This document shows positions 38,076 through 50,358 of a DNA stretch of 64,000 bases, in pieces. The stretch spans positions 167,328,815 through 167,392,814 of the forward strand of contig CM070900.1 of the NCBI GenBank assembly GCA_036417435.1, read 5' to 3'. This DNA is from Inia geoffrensis (taxonomy: Eukaryota; Chordata; Mammalia; Artiodactyla; Iniidae). The position numbers and the translations under genes are program-made. Positions within the stretch are counted from its first letter, which is position 1, and each line of letters opens with the position of its first letter. Below the pieces are notes generated by a model. That model ran no database searches, was not told the DNA's origin, and was given only the letters and a program-made list of their open reading frames with translations.

Positions 38076-39799
38076 GTGAGTAAACATCAGGATGGAGACT
38101 CCTCAGGAATAATCACGTTCCTGGTTGACAAGGACCCAGCCTGAAAGCTATCTGGGTCACTGTCATCCTCCAGGCTGTACCCTTTTCTTTCAAGTAAGTT
38201 ATAGCAGCCTAGAAATTGCTAGATGTTTACGCTCATTACAAAGGGGGAACTCACAGGGGAGTAGAGGTCAAATGTGAAAACCTCTTGTAGCAGATAGAAC
38301 TTAGAGATACACACAGTCACTGAAAAACTTTTTTAAAGAATGAAAAGAAGAAATATTAAGTAACCTTGAAGTATGCATAACATATTTTAAACTGTTACAT
38401 AACTACATATAAGAAGGGATGAAATTCAAAATTTTCAACCTCCAGCACAACATGGTCACTAATAAATGAGGATAGACATTCAGCATGGTGCTGGAATATG
38501 GGCCAGGAAGACCTTTCTGTACCCAGGATTAACAATTTGATTGCTGAACTGTGGGGTGGTACAGAGGATACTAGCGGAGAACCCAAGACCCTTAGTGTAA
38601 TGATGGCACAGTCAATGTGTGGGTTTGGGAACGGGAGGCATTACCTATTTATCAAAAGGGCAAAAGTATTTCAGTATTTTAAGAACCAATATGGATGTAG
38701 TCTTGCTTGCTGGCTGAATATCAGCAATGCATAAAGGATTTTTTTTTTCTTAAATAATGTGTCATAGTGTTCCATGAAGATCTGAAATTGAATCTTAGCT
38801 GACTGAATGTTTGGTTACCTCTCGCTGTCAGGGGCATTTTGGATTCCTAGAAAAGTGTTATTTTAGAATATCGTTAAATATATTCAGGAAGTGGCTTCTC
38901 TGCTGAATGATGCAGCAGGAGCGAAGAGGCTACAAACTTCAGGGCAAAAACACAAAGCCCCAAGCAGCAAGTTATCACATTTTTCTCTGCTCCATGACTT
39001 TTTCCCCCCACTGCACATTCTGCTTAGATTTACTTTGACCAATGGTTTTAAAATAGAATGTCTAAAATGTTGGTTCCATCAGTGGTAATTCTGATGTCCT
39101 ATTCACCATTTTATAGGTAATATTAAATAACAAAGGTAAATTATTTTTGTCCATAGAGACAAATTCCACTAATATTCATAACTGTTTTGTTAGAGAGGTC
39201 AAATATTTCATATACCTCTGCTTTGCCTGGTTACTTCTGTTTCCATAGCATAGTTAGTCCTATTTAAGTTAAATGGTTCTTAACTTTATTTAAAACATAA
39301 ATTCAATAGATTTTTATCACACGCTGCCAAAACTATGCACCTATTCATAATTTATCTGTTGAATAGATAGGAAAAACTATTCCATTTAGTTTTTAACATA
39401 TGTGTATAGTCTATTTTATTTTAAAGGAATAAACAGTCACATCAAATTGAGGCATATGAGCATATGTCTCTGTTACTGATTTTAGTACTTTTCTAGATAT
39501 GAGAAGATGCAAGAAATCGGTCTCATAAATCTCCTCCTTAAAATATCTAATCATCTGAGGTTCTGTTCTGTCAGTTTTTCCCAGAGCACAGAGTGCGTCC
39601 TTCCTGATCTCCACCCTGAACTCTTTTCAGAGTGTTGAAGGTCATTGAAGATCAATGACTGCAATGGCTAGTGACCTAACCCTTGTAGAGGTAGATGGCA
39701 AGTGACAGTTTTACTTAGCATGTGTGTGTGCACAAATATATGTATGTGTGTAAGTACACATTTACACATACACATTATAGTGGTCTCATTTTTTTACAT
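38076..39799. other. No gene recognised
   Basis: 38,076-38,260 is more GC-balanced than its surroundings and unassigned. The rest is AT-rich, with alternating TG/CA-type sequence near 39,718-39,775. Confidence 0.4.
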
Positions 39800-40480
39800 A
39801 ATTTTATATCCACACTATTACAATTTACAAATAATCAATATTTTAGCAATTACATAGCATTTACACAACTATATATAAACTATTCATAGGTAATCTACTG
39901 GTCAGACAGTTGGATTTTCCAAATATTCTGTAGTTGGAATGAATTTGTTTATACAGTTTTCCTTTTGCTACCTCATGATATATTATTAGACATAGAATTA
40001 CTGGGTTCATGGACATTTTTGTAAAGTGTGGCAAATCCTGACAAAATAATTCAAGTTTATTTTAGAAACAAAAGTCCAGTGTAAGTATACTCAGACTGCA
40101 GATGTTCACTGTGAAGAGTTAAAAAGCGGGTTCAAAGGAGTCATTCAGACAAAGGGAAATTTTATATCCCCTTAATTTTACATCACCATTAGCCCCCCCG
40201 ATTTAGCCACAATTAACCCTTAGAGTATAAAAGTGTCTTTCTAACATTCCTTTTAAAAGCTCTCTCCCTCTTTACTTAAGTAGATATGTAGGTAGATGAT
40301 AGATAGATAGATCTTAAATATATTATTTTGGAACTAGTGTTTGTCATGTAATACATTAACAACTATGTTGACATATATTTCCAAATTGTTTCCAACAGTG
40401 ATGTACTCTCTTTTGTTTCTACCAACCAACGTGTTAGGCTGAGCAGATACATGCGTGTTATCAAATGAAAATACAAAATT
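39800..40480 (-). mobile_element. Possible old L1M fragment(s)
   Basis: Plus strand shows antisense L1M-like order: tagacatagaattactgggt near 39,990, then after an interruption ttccaaattgtttccaacag near 40,380 and ctaccaaccaacgtgttagg. The interruption at about 40,050-40,370 is unassigned and includes a GATA microsatellite near 40,297. Confidence 0.4.
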
Positions 40481-40773
40481 GCTGCATCATGTTTGAAACC
40501 TTCTCAAGAGAAATAAAGTGAAAAATCACACAACATAAATGAAAGAATGTCTTAAATCCAGAGTAGTTATCTAGCATAGTGAGGCATTTCAGGAAGAGAT
40601 ATATACCTTTAAAATTAAGGATATTATTTTAATGTTATGTCACAAATTGTGATGAGGTATTGGGTGTGTGAGGCAGTGACAGGCATCTGATTCCTGTATA
40701 TATGTTATATATATAAGATCCTGGAAGGACAGTCTCAATAAAAGGAATGTTTAAGTTAATAAAGCATCCCATC

Positions 40774-41148
40774 TGTCCTGGGATGAGTTTTGTCCCCCAA
40801 AATGTATACATTAAAAGCCTAACCCCTAGTTCCTCAGAATGTGACCATATTTAGAGTCTTTAAAGTAGTAACTGAGTTAAAATGAGGTCAGTAGGATGGG
40901 CCCTAATCCAATATGATAGTTGTCCTTCTAAGAAGAGGAAATTTGGACACAAACATATATAAAGAGAGAATATCATGTGAACATGAAGTGGTCATCTACA
41001 AGTCAAGGAGACAGGCCTCAGAATAAACCACCCCTGCAAGTACCTTAACATCACCTCTAGCCTCCATAACTGTGAGAAAATAAATTTCTGTTGTTTAAAA
41101 CACCCAATCTGTTGTACTTTGTTATGACAGCCCTAGCAAACTGATACA
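40774..41148 (+). mobile_element. MLT1 solo LTR (ERVL-MaLR)
   Basis: Near-complete MLT1A/B-type LTR: gagttttgtcccccaaaatg, then gggccctaatccaatatgat, gaagaggaaatttggacaca, ctgtgagaaaataaatttct, ending agcaaactgataca. AATAAA near 41,081 sets the plus orientation. Starts with TG, ends with CA. No internal viral sequence on either side, so a solo LTR. Confidence 0.9.
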
Positions 41149-42109
41149 CTGTCTGTGGTGAGACTTTGCTTTGGTGAGGGGATTCTCGTATCAGGAAAGA
41201 AAACTCCAATCCATATGCCACAAGAGTATAAAGTTAAAAGGCAGTTTTCGTAGGTAGAAGATAAGAATCCAGGTTAAAAGTTTACAACCGGAGGAAACTG
41301 GGGATATTGGTAGCGCACAGGGAATTAATACTTTTCTTGTAGAAATTTTTCTATAATATAGAAACAAAAATAATTTCTTGCTTAAGATATAGTTATGAAC
41401 AAAAATTACAGTGATCAAGGATTACTGAACTCTTTAAAGGTTTTCCAAAAACAAATATATGGAGGGATCATAGCCACCCCCAAGAATGTACAAAATAGAG
41501 AAATATCAAGAGATGATAAAAAGTATATTTTATATAATAAAAGAAGAAAGAAGAATCATGAACAATGAAAGAAAAATGTTGAGCAAGAAATACATATTTT
41601 GGGGAAAAAGTAGGACATATAGTATCAGTAGAATAAAATGTTTATTGAAATTTGAACCTTGTCAATTTTTGGCTTCTTACTCATTTAAATGGTGAATAGC
41701 ATTTTTGATTTTAATATAGTCACGTGTGTCAATCTTTCCCTTTATGATAGTGTTTTCTTCATCTGATTTAAGTAACCAGTTCTTACTCCAAAGTTATGCA
41801 GATATTCTCCTGTGTTATCTTCTAGAAATGTTTTTGTTTTACCTTTTATACCTGGATTTAATTTTTGTTTGTGGGGTGATATAAGCATCAAATTTCACTT
41901 TTTTTTTTCCTTACAGAATCCAAAAGATTCAGCACTGTTTATTGACAATTCAGCTCTTTTTCACAGTTCTTTGTCATAAATCAAATGACTGTCTATATGG
42001 ATGTCTGTTTCTGGACTTCTGTTGTGTGCTGTCAAAATCATAAAGTAGAGAAGGTATTCATAGCACATATAGGCCATACGTGTCTCATCAAGGAGGTATA
42101 AAGAATACC
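41149..42109. other. No gene recognised
   Basis: AT-rich with chance reading frames only. 41,700-41,930 (ctccaaagttatgcagatat, ttcctgtgttatcttctag) looks like antisense old L1 ORF2 but is too weak to call firmly. Confidence 0.35.
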
Positions 42110-42700
42110 TATAAATTAATTAGAAAGGCAGAAAACTTAATAGAGAAAAGGTTTAGACAGTCACTTCAAAAAGAAGAATGTACAATTTGCTAGTAAATAT
42201 ATGAAAAGTTTCTCCATTACTTTAGGCACCAGGGGAATATAAATTAAAACCTCAGTGACATAATAACACCATAAATAAAGCAGAAATACTAAAATTGAAA
42301 ATAGACTGCCAATCTGAAACATTGGCAAGAAAGTGAAGAAATAAGAATCCTCATAGCTTGCTGGGGAAGTTGTAAAACTGGTATAAATTATTTGGTAATA
42401 CATTAAGATTTATCTTTGAAATTTGAAGATATGCATACATATTGCAGCAAAAGACATTTGAAAGACATGAAAAACATCCAAAAACTGAATATAATCTATC
42501 AACAATAGAATGGATACAGGAATAATGAAATACTTTAAAAATACAATACTATCAGCAAAGTAAATTTTAAAAAATAAATATATGCTGCAACAACATGATA
42601 TCTTACTATGTGTTCAAATCTCACTATATAAATGTCAAAAATAGGCAAAAAATGATCATAAAAAAATGTTAGGAAAGAGGCAGGGGTATTTGTGAGGCAC
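42110..42700 (+). mobile_element. Old L1M fragment, ORF2 C-terminal region
   Basis: Plus-strand order gtcacttcaaaaagaagaat, atatgaaaagtttctccatt, aaattaaaacctcagtgaca, then tggcaagaaagtgaagaaat matches the ORF2 C-terminal region that is antisense in the young L1 at about 45,300-45,480. Frame destroyed. Confidence 0.65.
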
Positions 42701-43273
42701 ACTATTTGTGAGGCTATTTCTGGGGATATTCTAATATTGCATTTTTCTGCTTTTAGCCTGGGTGGTGCTTGCATGGTTATATACTCCCATGGTTTTGAGG
42801 TATACATATAACCTATGTATTTTCCTGTAATGTATGTTTGTAATTCAATCAAATAGTTTATTCAGAGTCAACAGATATGAGAATTTTAGGTAAAGAACCA
42901 TAGTGACTGTAGTTTATGAATTCAGGATCAAATCAATAAGAAAAAAGAAAATTTCTAAAAATTGAAAGGAAATCAAAACAAATAAATCTAAGTATACATC
43001 AAGTTGTTTGCTTAGTCACACTGGAGAAGGAATTATTTCCAGTGTCTTCAGAACACTGTATTCCTACATTTTATTCTTAGCTGAATATATTTTATAATCA
43101 AATAAAACTTCAAATAAATCTTAAACTTTATTCTGCTTTCTTATTGTTCAAAACAATACTGTCATTATTACTTTGAAATTGTATATATGAAAATTTGTTT
43201 ATAGATAAATAAAACAAATAAGTAGTTATGCTTACCAGATTTTCAGTATAAGAGAACAAAGAAATTAAAGTTT
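42701..43273. other. No gene recognised
   Basis: AT-rich sequence leading to the SINE. It may include the end of the L1M fragment. Confidence 0.4.
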
Positions 43274-43288
43274 AAAATCAAGTAAACA

Positions 43289-43501
43289 GGGCTTCCCTGG
43301 TGGCGCAGTGGTTGAGAGTCCACCTGCCGATGCAGGGGACACATGTTCGTGCCCCAGTCCGGGAAGATCCCACATGCCGTGGAGCAGCTAGGCCCGTGAG
43401 CCAAGGCCGCTGGGCCTGCGCGTCCGGAGCCTGTGCTCCGCAACGGGAGAGGCCACAACAGTGAAAGGCCCGTGTACCACAAAAAAAAATAAAATAAAAT
43501 A
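43289..43501 (+). mobile_element. CHR-type SINE, complete, perfect TSD
   Basis: Complete tRNA-derived SINE. The head gggcttccctggtggcgcag with ggttgagagtc (A-box-like) and a ggttcg-like B-box (ttcgtgcc) precede the unique 3' domain and an A-rich tail with aaaataaaataaaat. Flanked by a 15-bp TSD, aaaatcaagtaaaca, at 43,274-43,288 and 43,502-43,516. RNA polymerase III type internal promoter by family; mobilised by LINE enzymes in trans. Confidence 0.97.
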
Positions 43502-43559
43502 AAAATCAAGTAAACATCCTATAGTACTAAATATAAATTTGAAATATCAAAATAAATCC

Positions 43560-44468
43560 ATGAATTTTTAAAAATACATCTTTCCTATATCAGTACACTA
43601 AAACAACACTATTGACCCATGAGCTAAACAGCCCTGATGGCCAAGACTTAAGTTAAATATGGGCCCAACAGTAAGAGCTCACATATACCAAGGCAGGTCT
43701 GACTACTCTGTCTATGAATGTTCTACCTGTCAGAACAGAGATCAATGTTGATCTGTGGATATTGCATGCACTATTGCTCAAGGAGAACAACAGGCCACTT
43801 GGTGACAAATTAAGCCTCAGCCTTGGGGGTTGCTACTCTATTTTGCTCTTAAGGAGGGCTGCACACCTTTAACCATCTTCACAAATCTTTGTCGGTTAAG
43901 TGCTTTATCTTTCCTTTTGACCTTGTCAGTCATAACGGTAATTGTAGCCTCCTGGCAGTTAAGTGCTGAATTCTGACCTCTGTTACTTTTAAGCCCTATC
44001 ATCCAACTCTGCAGCTGCCTCTTCTATGTAAGCCCTGTTCTGCAGAGTACTGTTGATGCCCCTCTTACCTCCTATTCTTGGTGAATGGCTCTTCTGGGCT
44101 CTCATGGAATATAAATCTCTGATGGGTATCCTGACCTTATATAATATATCCATTCCAGTATGCCCACTTCTCTTAACCTCATTCTTCCATACCATCTCCT
44201 GGGACAATGCAAACATTCCCCCACCCCCACCGCTTTAGTGCTCACTATTTACCTTTCCCAGGTTTCTAAGGGCCTCCTCAGTAGCAATTTTTTTTCTTAT
44301 ATTTTGAGGTCTCTCCTAAGATAATAACTATGTCCTGGGAAAGAGATCCCCAGTTCAATAAGTAGCTGCTTGCTTATTCTTACATTTTGGCCTCCTTGAT
44401 CAAGAACCCTAGGAGTAAATCCTAGGAATACACCCCTGGCTCCAGTCCAAACATGATGACTATTTCTT
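43560..44468 (-). mobile_element. Probable ERV-L-like internal region, left part
   Basis: This is the left flank of the full-length L1. Removing the L1 and one TSD copy joins it to the sequence at 51,337. The joined sequence leads on the minus strand from the primer binding site at 52,106 leftwards, which fits a decayed leader/gag region. A minus-strand open stretch at 43,989-44,216 is all that remains open. I could not confirm gag or pol homology by eye. Left boundary arbitrary. Confidence 0.35.
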
Positions 44469-44480
44469 GCAACTCTTTTG

Positions 44481-44876
44481 TTTTTCTTTTCTTTTCTTTC
44501 TTTTTTTTTTTTAACATCTTTATTGGGTTAAAATTGCTCTACAATGGTGTGTCAGTTTCTACTTTATAACAAAGTGAATCAGTTATATATATACAGACGT
44601 TCACATATTTCTTCCCTCTTGCATCTCTCTCCTTCCTTCCCTCCCTATCCCACCCCTCCAGGCAGTCACAAAGCACCGAGCTGATATCCCTGTGCCAAGC
44701 GGCTGCTTCCCATTAGCTATCTACCTTACGTTTGTTAGTATATATATGTCCATGCCCCTCCCTCGCCCTCTCATAGCTCACCCCTCCCCCTCCCCATATC
44801 CTCAAGTCTGTTCTCCAGTAGGTCTGTGTCTTTATTCCTGTCTTACCACTAGGTTCTTCATAACATTTTTTTTTTC
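44481..44876 (-). other. L1 3' UTR and A-rich tail
   Basis: The 3' UTR is about 363 bp, from after the ORF2 stop to aacatctttattgg at 44,514. On the minus strand it contains G-rich runs (plus-strand ccctccccctccccat-like stretch at 44,780-44,800), as in many L1 3' UTRs. The tail (44,481-44,513) is interrupted A with G, so partly decayed. Confidence 0.9.
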
Positions 44877-47800
44877 TTAAATTCCATATATATGTGTTAG
44901 CATACGGTATTTGTCTTTGTCTTTCTGACTTACTTCACTCTGTATGACAGGCTCGAGGTCTATCCACCTCATTACAAATAGCTCAATTTCGTTTCTTTTT
45001 AATGCTGAGTAATATTCCATTGTGTATATGTGCCACATCTTCTTTATCCATTCATCTGACGATGGGCACTTAGGTTGTTTCCATCTCCGGGCTATTGTAA
45101 ATAGAGCTGCGATGAACATTTTGGTACACGCCTCTTTTTCAATTTTGGTTTTCTCAGGGTATATGCACAGTAGTGGGATTGCTGGGTCATATGGTAGTTC
45201 TATTTGTAGTTTTTTAAGGAACCTCCATACTGTTCTCCATAGTGGCTGAACCAATTCACATTCCCACCAGCAGTGCAAGAGGGTTCCCTTTTGTCCACAC
45301 CCTCTCCAGCATTTATTGTTTCTAGATTTTTTGATGATGGCCATTCTAACTGGTGTGAGATGATATCTCATTGTAGTTTTGATTTGCATTTCTCTAATGA
45401 TTAATGATATTGAGCGTTCTTTCATGTGTTTGTTGGCAGTCTGCATATCTTCTTTGGAGAAATGTCTATTTAGGTTTTCTGCCCATTCTTGGATTGGGTT
45501 GTTTGTTTTTTTGTTATTGAGCTGCATAAGCTGCTTGTAAATTTTGGAGATTAATCCTTTGTCAGTTGCTTCATTGGCAAATATTTTCTCCCATTCTGAG
45601 GGTTGTCTTTTGGTCTTGTTGATGGTTTCCTTTGCTGTGCAAAAGCTTTGAAGTTTCATTAGGTCCCATTTGTTTATTTTTGTTTTTATTTCCATTTCTC
45701 TAGGAGGTGGGTCAAAAAGGATCTTGCTGTGGTTTATGTCATAGAGTGTTCTGCCTATGTTTTCCTCTAAAAGTTTGATAGTTTCTGGCCTTACATTTAG
45801 GTCTTTAATCCATTTTGAGCTTATTTTTGTGTATGGTGTTAGGGAGTGATCTTAGCTCATACTTTTACATGTAGCTGTCCAGTTTTCCCAGCACCACTTA
45901 TTGAAGAGGCTGTCCTTTCTCCACTGTATATTCCTGCCACCATTATCAAAGATAAGGTGTCCATATGTGCGTGGGTTTATCTCTGGGCTTTCTATTCTGT
46001 TCCATTGATCTATCGTTCTGTTTTTGTGCCAGTACCATACTGTCTTGATTACTGTAGCTTTGTAGTATAGTCTGAAGTCAGGGAGCCTGATTCCTCCAGC
46101 TCCGTTTTTCGCTCTCAAGATTGCTTTAGCTGTTCGGGGTCTTTTGTGTTTCCATACAAATTGTGAAATTTTTTGTTCTAGTTCTGTGAAAAATGCCAGT
46201 GGCAGTTTGATAGGGATTGCATTGAATCTATAGATTGCTTTGGGTAGTAGAGTCATTTTCACAATGTTGATTCTTCCAATCCAAGAACATGGTATATCCC
46301 TCCATCTATTTGTATCGTCTTTAATTTCTTTCATCAGTGTCTTATAATTTTCTGCATACAGGTCTTTTGTCTCCCTAGGTAGGTTTATTCCTAGGTATTT
46401 TATTCTTTTTGTTGCAATGGTAAATGGCAGTGTTTTCTTGATTTCACTTTCAGATTTTTCATCACTAGTATATAGGAATGCCAGAGATTTTTGTGCATTA
46501 ATTTTGTATCCTGCTACTTTACCAAATTCATTGATTATCTCTAGTAATTTTCTGGTAGCATCTTTAGGATTCTCTATGTATAGTATCATGTCATCTGCAA
46601 ACAGTGACAGCTTTACTTCTTCTTTTCCGATTTGGATTCCTTTTATTTCCTTTTCTTCTCTGATTGCTGTGGCTAAAACTTCCAAAACTATGTTGAATAA
46701 GAGTGGTGAGAGTGGGCAACCTTGTCTTGTTCCTGATCTTAGTGGAAATGCTTTCAGTTTTTCACCATCGAGGATGATGTTGGCTGTGGGTTTGTCATAT
46801 ATGGCCTTTATTATGTTGAGGAAAGGTCCCTCTATGCCTACTTTCTGTAGGGTTTTTATCATAAATGGGTGTTGAATTTTGTCAAAAGCTTTCTCTGCAT
46901 CTATTGAGATGATCATATGGTTTTTCTCCTTCAATTTGTTAATATGGTTTATCACATTGATAGATTTGTGTATATTGAAGAATCCTTGCATTCCTGGATT
47001 AAACCCCACTTGATCATGGTGTATGATCCTTTTGATGTGCTGTTAGATTCTGTTTGCTAGTATTTTGTTGAGGATTTTTGCATCTATGTTCATCAGTGAT
47101 ATTGGCCTGTAGTTTTCTTTCTTTGTGACATCCTTGTCTGGTTTTGGTATCAAGGTGATGGTGGCCTCGTAGAAGGAATTGGGGAGTGTTCCTCCCTCTG
47201 CTATGTTTTGGAAGAGTTTGAGAAGGATAGGTGTTAGCTCTTCTCTAAAGGCTTGATAGAATTCGGCTGTGAAGCCATCTGGTCCTGGGCTTTTGTTTGT
47301 TGGAAGATTTTTAATCACAGTTTCAATTTCAGTGTTTGTGATTGGTCTGTTCATATTTTCTATTTCTTCCTGATTCAGTCTTGGTAGTTTGTGCATTTCT
47401 AAGAATGTGTCCATTTCTTCCAGATTGTCCATTTTATTGGCATAGAGTTGCTTGTAGTAATCTCTCATGATCATTTTTACTTCTGCAGTGTCAGTTGTTA
47501 CTTCTCCTTTTTCATTTCTAATTCTATTGATTTGAGTCTTCTCCCTTTTTTTCTTGTTGAGTCTGGCTAATGGTTTATCTATTTTGTTTATCTTCTAAAA
47601 GAACCAGATTTTAGTTTTATTGATCTTTGCTATTGTTTCCTTCATTTCTTTTTCGTTTATTTCTGATCTGATTTTTATAATTTCTTTCCGTCTACTAAGT
47701 TTGGGGGTTTTTTGTTCTTCTTTCTCTAATTGCTTTAGGTGTAAGGTTAGGTTGTTTATTCGAGATGTTTCCTGCTTCTTAAGGTGGGCTTGTATTGCTA

Positions 47801-48695
47801 TAAACTTCCCTCTTAGAACTGCTTTTGCAGCATCCCATAGGTTTTGGGTCGTTGTGTCTCCATTGTCATTTGTTTCTAGGTATTTTTTAATTTCCTCTTT
47901 GATTTCTTCAGTGATCACTTCATTATTGAGTAATGTATTGTTTAGCCTCCATGTGTTTGTATTTTTTACAGATCTTTTCCTGTAATTGATATCTAGTCTC
48001 ATGGCGTTGTGGTCGGAAAAGATACTTGATACAATTTCAATTTTCTTAAATTTACCAAGGCTTGATTTGTGACCCAAGATATGATCTATCCTGGAGAATG
48101 TTCCATGAGCACTTGAGAAAAATGTGTATTCTGTTGTTTTTGGATGGAGTGTCCTATAGATATCAATTAAGTCCATCTTGTTTAATGTATCATTTAAAGC
48201 TTGTGTTTCCTTATTTATTTTCATTTTGGATGATCTGTCCATTGGTGAAAGTGGGGTGTTGAAGTCCCGTACTATGAATGTATTACTGTCGATTTCCCCT
48301 TTTATGGCTGTTAGTTTTTGCCTTATGTATTGAGGTGCTCCTGTGTTAGGTGCATAAATATTTACAATTGTTATATCTTCTTCTTGGATCGATCCCTTAA
48401 TCATTATGTAGTGTCTTTCTTTGTCTCTTGTAATGGTCTTTATTTTAAAGTCTATTTTGTCTGATATGAGAATTGCTACTCCAGCTTTCTTTTGATTTCC
48501 ATTTGCATGGAATATCTTTTTCCATCCCCTTACTTTCAGTCTGTATGTGTCTCTAGGTCTGAAGTGGGTCTCTTGTAGACAGCATATATATGGGTCTTGT
48601 TTTTGTATCCATTCAGCCAATCTGTGTCTTTTGGTGGGAGCATTTAGTCCATTTACATTTAAGGTAATTATCAATATGTATGTTCCTATTCCCAT
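44877..48695 (-). pseudogene. L1 ORF2p (endonuclease-reverse transcriptase), three stops
   Basis: A single reading frame of 1,272 codons from ATG at 48,695 to TAA at 44,877, close to the usual L1 ORF2 length. It is interrupted by stops at codons 367 (TAG, 47,595-47,597), 551 (TAA, 47,043-47,045) and 948 (TAA, 45,852-45,854), with no frameshift. The endonuclease domain (about 1-238) keeps N13, E42, D144, N146, D204, D228 and H229, but the residue before D144 is Arg where Gly is usual. The reverse transcriptase has [15 protein letters not shown] and the catalytic FADD at 699-702. The C-terminal Cys/His motif [18 protein letters not shown] is present. Known role: nicks DNA and copies L1 RNA at the target site. 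The first stop leaves only endonuclease plus linker. Confidence 0.96.
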
Positions 48696-48753
48696 TTTCT
48701 AAATTGTTTTGGGTTCGTTGTTATAGGTCCTTTCCTTCTCTTGTGTTTCTTGT

Positions 48754-49659
48754 CTAGAGAAGTTCCTTTAGCAGTTGTTGTAAAGCTGGTTTGGTGGTGC
48801 TGAACTCTCTCAGCTTTTGCTTGTCTGTAAAGGTTTTAATTTCTCCATCAAATCTGAATGAGATCTTTGCTGGGTAGAGTAATCGTGGTTGCAGGCTTTT
48901 CTCCTTCATCACTTTCAGTATGTCCTGCCACTCCCTTCTGGCTTGCAGAGTTTCTGCTGAGAGATCAGCTGTTAGCCTTATGGGGATTCCCTTGTGTGTT
49001 ATTTGTTTTTTTTCCCTTGCTGCTTTTAATATGCTTTCTTTGTATTTAATTTTTGAGAGTTTGATTAATATGTGTCTTGGTGTATTTCTCCTTGGGTTTA
49101 TCCTGTATGGGACTCTCTCTGCTTCCTGGACTTGGTTAACTATTTCCTTTCCCATATTAGGGAAGTTTTCAACTATAATCTCTTCAAATATTTTCTCAGT
49201 CCCTTTCTTTTTCTCTTCATCCTCTGGAACCCCTATAATTCGAATGTTGGTGCGTTTAATGTTGTCCCAGAGGTCTCTGAGACTGTCCTCAGTTCTTTTC
49301 ATTCTTTTTTCTTTATTCTGCTCTGCAGTAGTTATTTCCACTATTTTATCTTCCAGGTCACTTATCCGTTCTTCTGCCTCAGTTATTCTGCTATTGATCC
49401 CATCTAGTGTATTTTTCATTTCAGTTATTGTGTTGTTCATCTCTGTTTGTTTGTTCTTTAGTTCTTCTAGATCTTTGTTTAACATTTCTTGCATCTTCTC
49501 CATCCCTGCCTCCATTCTATTTCCGAGATTCTGGATCATCTTTACTATCATTATTCTGAACTCTTTTTCAGGTAGACTGCCTATTACCTCTTCATTTGTT
49601 AGGTCTGGTGCATTTTTATCTTGCTCCTTCATCTGCTGTGTGTTTTTCTGTCCTCTCAT
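48754..49659 (-). CDS. L1 ORF1p, intact RNA-binding protein
   Basis: 301 codons, ATG to stop, no interruption. Residues 1-35 are a polar N-terminus. About 40-125 form a heptad-rich coiled coil (for example MEKMQEMLNKDLEELKNKQ and ITEAEERISDLEDKI), which in the family drives trimerisation. About 137-190 is the RRM-like domain with TNIRIIGVPEDEEKKKG. About 195-290 is the C-terminal domain with RHILIKLSKIKYKE and SLQPRLLYPAKISFRFDGE. The family binds L1 RNA and has nucleic-acid chaperone activity in the cytoplasmic ribonucleoprotein. ORF2 starts 58 bp downstream, as in other bicistronic L1s. The start was chosen as the first ATG of the open frame. Length fits artiodactyl-type L1 rather than the longer human protein. 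This is the only apparently intact known-family CDS in the window; whether it is expressed is unknown. Confidence 0.95.
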   Translation of the reverse strand: MRGQKNTQQMKEQDKNAPDLTNEEVIGSLPEKEFRIMIVKMIQNLGNRMEAGMEKMQEMLNKDLEELKNKQTEMNNTITEMKNTLDGINSRITEAEERISDLEDKIVEITTAEQNKEKRMKRTEDSLRDLWDNIKRTNIRIIGVPEDEEKKKGTEKIFEEIIVENFPNMGKEIVNQVQEAERVPYRINPRRNTPRHILIKLSKIKYKESILKAAREKKQITHKGIPIRLTADLSAETLQARREWQDILKVMKEKSLQPRLLYPAKISFRFDGEIKTFTDKQKLREFSTTKPALQQLLKELL

Positions 49660-50215
49660 TTTGCTTATCTTACTGTGTTTGGGGTCCCCTTTTTTTTTTG
49701 GCAGGCTGCAGGTTCGTAGTTCCCCTTGTTTTTGATGTCTGTCTCCAGTGGCTAAGGTTGGTCTAGTGGGTTGTGTATGCTTCCTGGTGGAGGGGACTAG
49801 TGCTTGTGTTCTGGTGGATGAGGCTGGATCTTGTCTCTCTGGTGGGCAGGTCCACGTCTGGTGGTGTGTTTTGGCGTGTCTCTGGACTTATTATGATTTT
49901 AGGCAGCCTCTCTGTTAATGGGTGGGGTTGTGTTTCTGTTTTGCTAGTTGTTTGGCATAGGTTGTCCAGCACTGTAGCTTGCTGACTGTTGAGTGAAGCT
50001 GGGTGCTGGTGTTAAGGTGGAGATCCCTGGGAGATTTTCGCCGTTTGATATTATGTGGTGCTGGGAAATCTCTTGTGGACCAGTGTTCTGAAGTTGGCTC
50101 TCCCCCCTCAGAGGTAGAGTCCTGAATCCTGGCAGGAGCAGCAAGAACCTTTCATCCACACAGCTCAGATTAAAAGGGAGGGAAAGTAGAGAGAATTAGT
50201 AGAGATAGGAAAATA

Positions 50216-50358
50216 GAAAGAAAGAAGGAAAGGAGGGAAGGAAGGAAGGAAGGGAGGAAGGAGGGAGGGAAGGAAGGAAGAAAGAAAGAAGAAGGAAAGA
50301 AGGCCAGAAGGAAAGAAAGGAGGGAGGGAGGAATGGAGGAAGGAAGGAAGGAAAAAGG
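50216..50358. repeat. (GGAA)n-rich polypurine tract
   Basis: Irregular GGAA, GGGA and AAGA units on the plus strand, pyrimidine on the L1 sense strand. Part of the 5' UTR. Confidence 0.95.

Noticed and set aside
43289..43360. tRNA gene
   Set aside because: The tRNA-like head belongs to a CHR SINE with TSD and A-tail; it lacks a foldable full tRNA.
48920..49735. 271-codon plus-strand reading frame
   Set aside because: Exact antisense of the intact L1 ORF1; its hydrophobic look is a by-product of the lysine/glutamate-rich sense strand.
50216..50358. CRISPR-like or satellite array
   Set aside because: It is an irregular GGAA-type polypurine tract in an L1 5' UTR with no spacer structure. No CRISPR array is present in the window.
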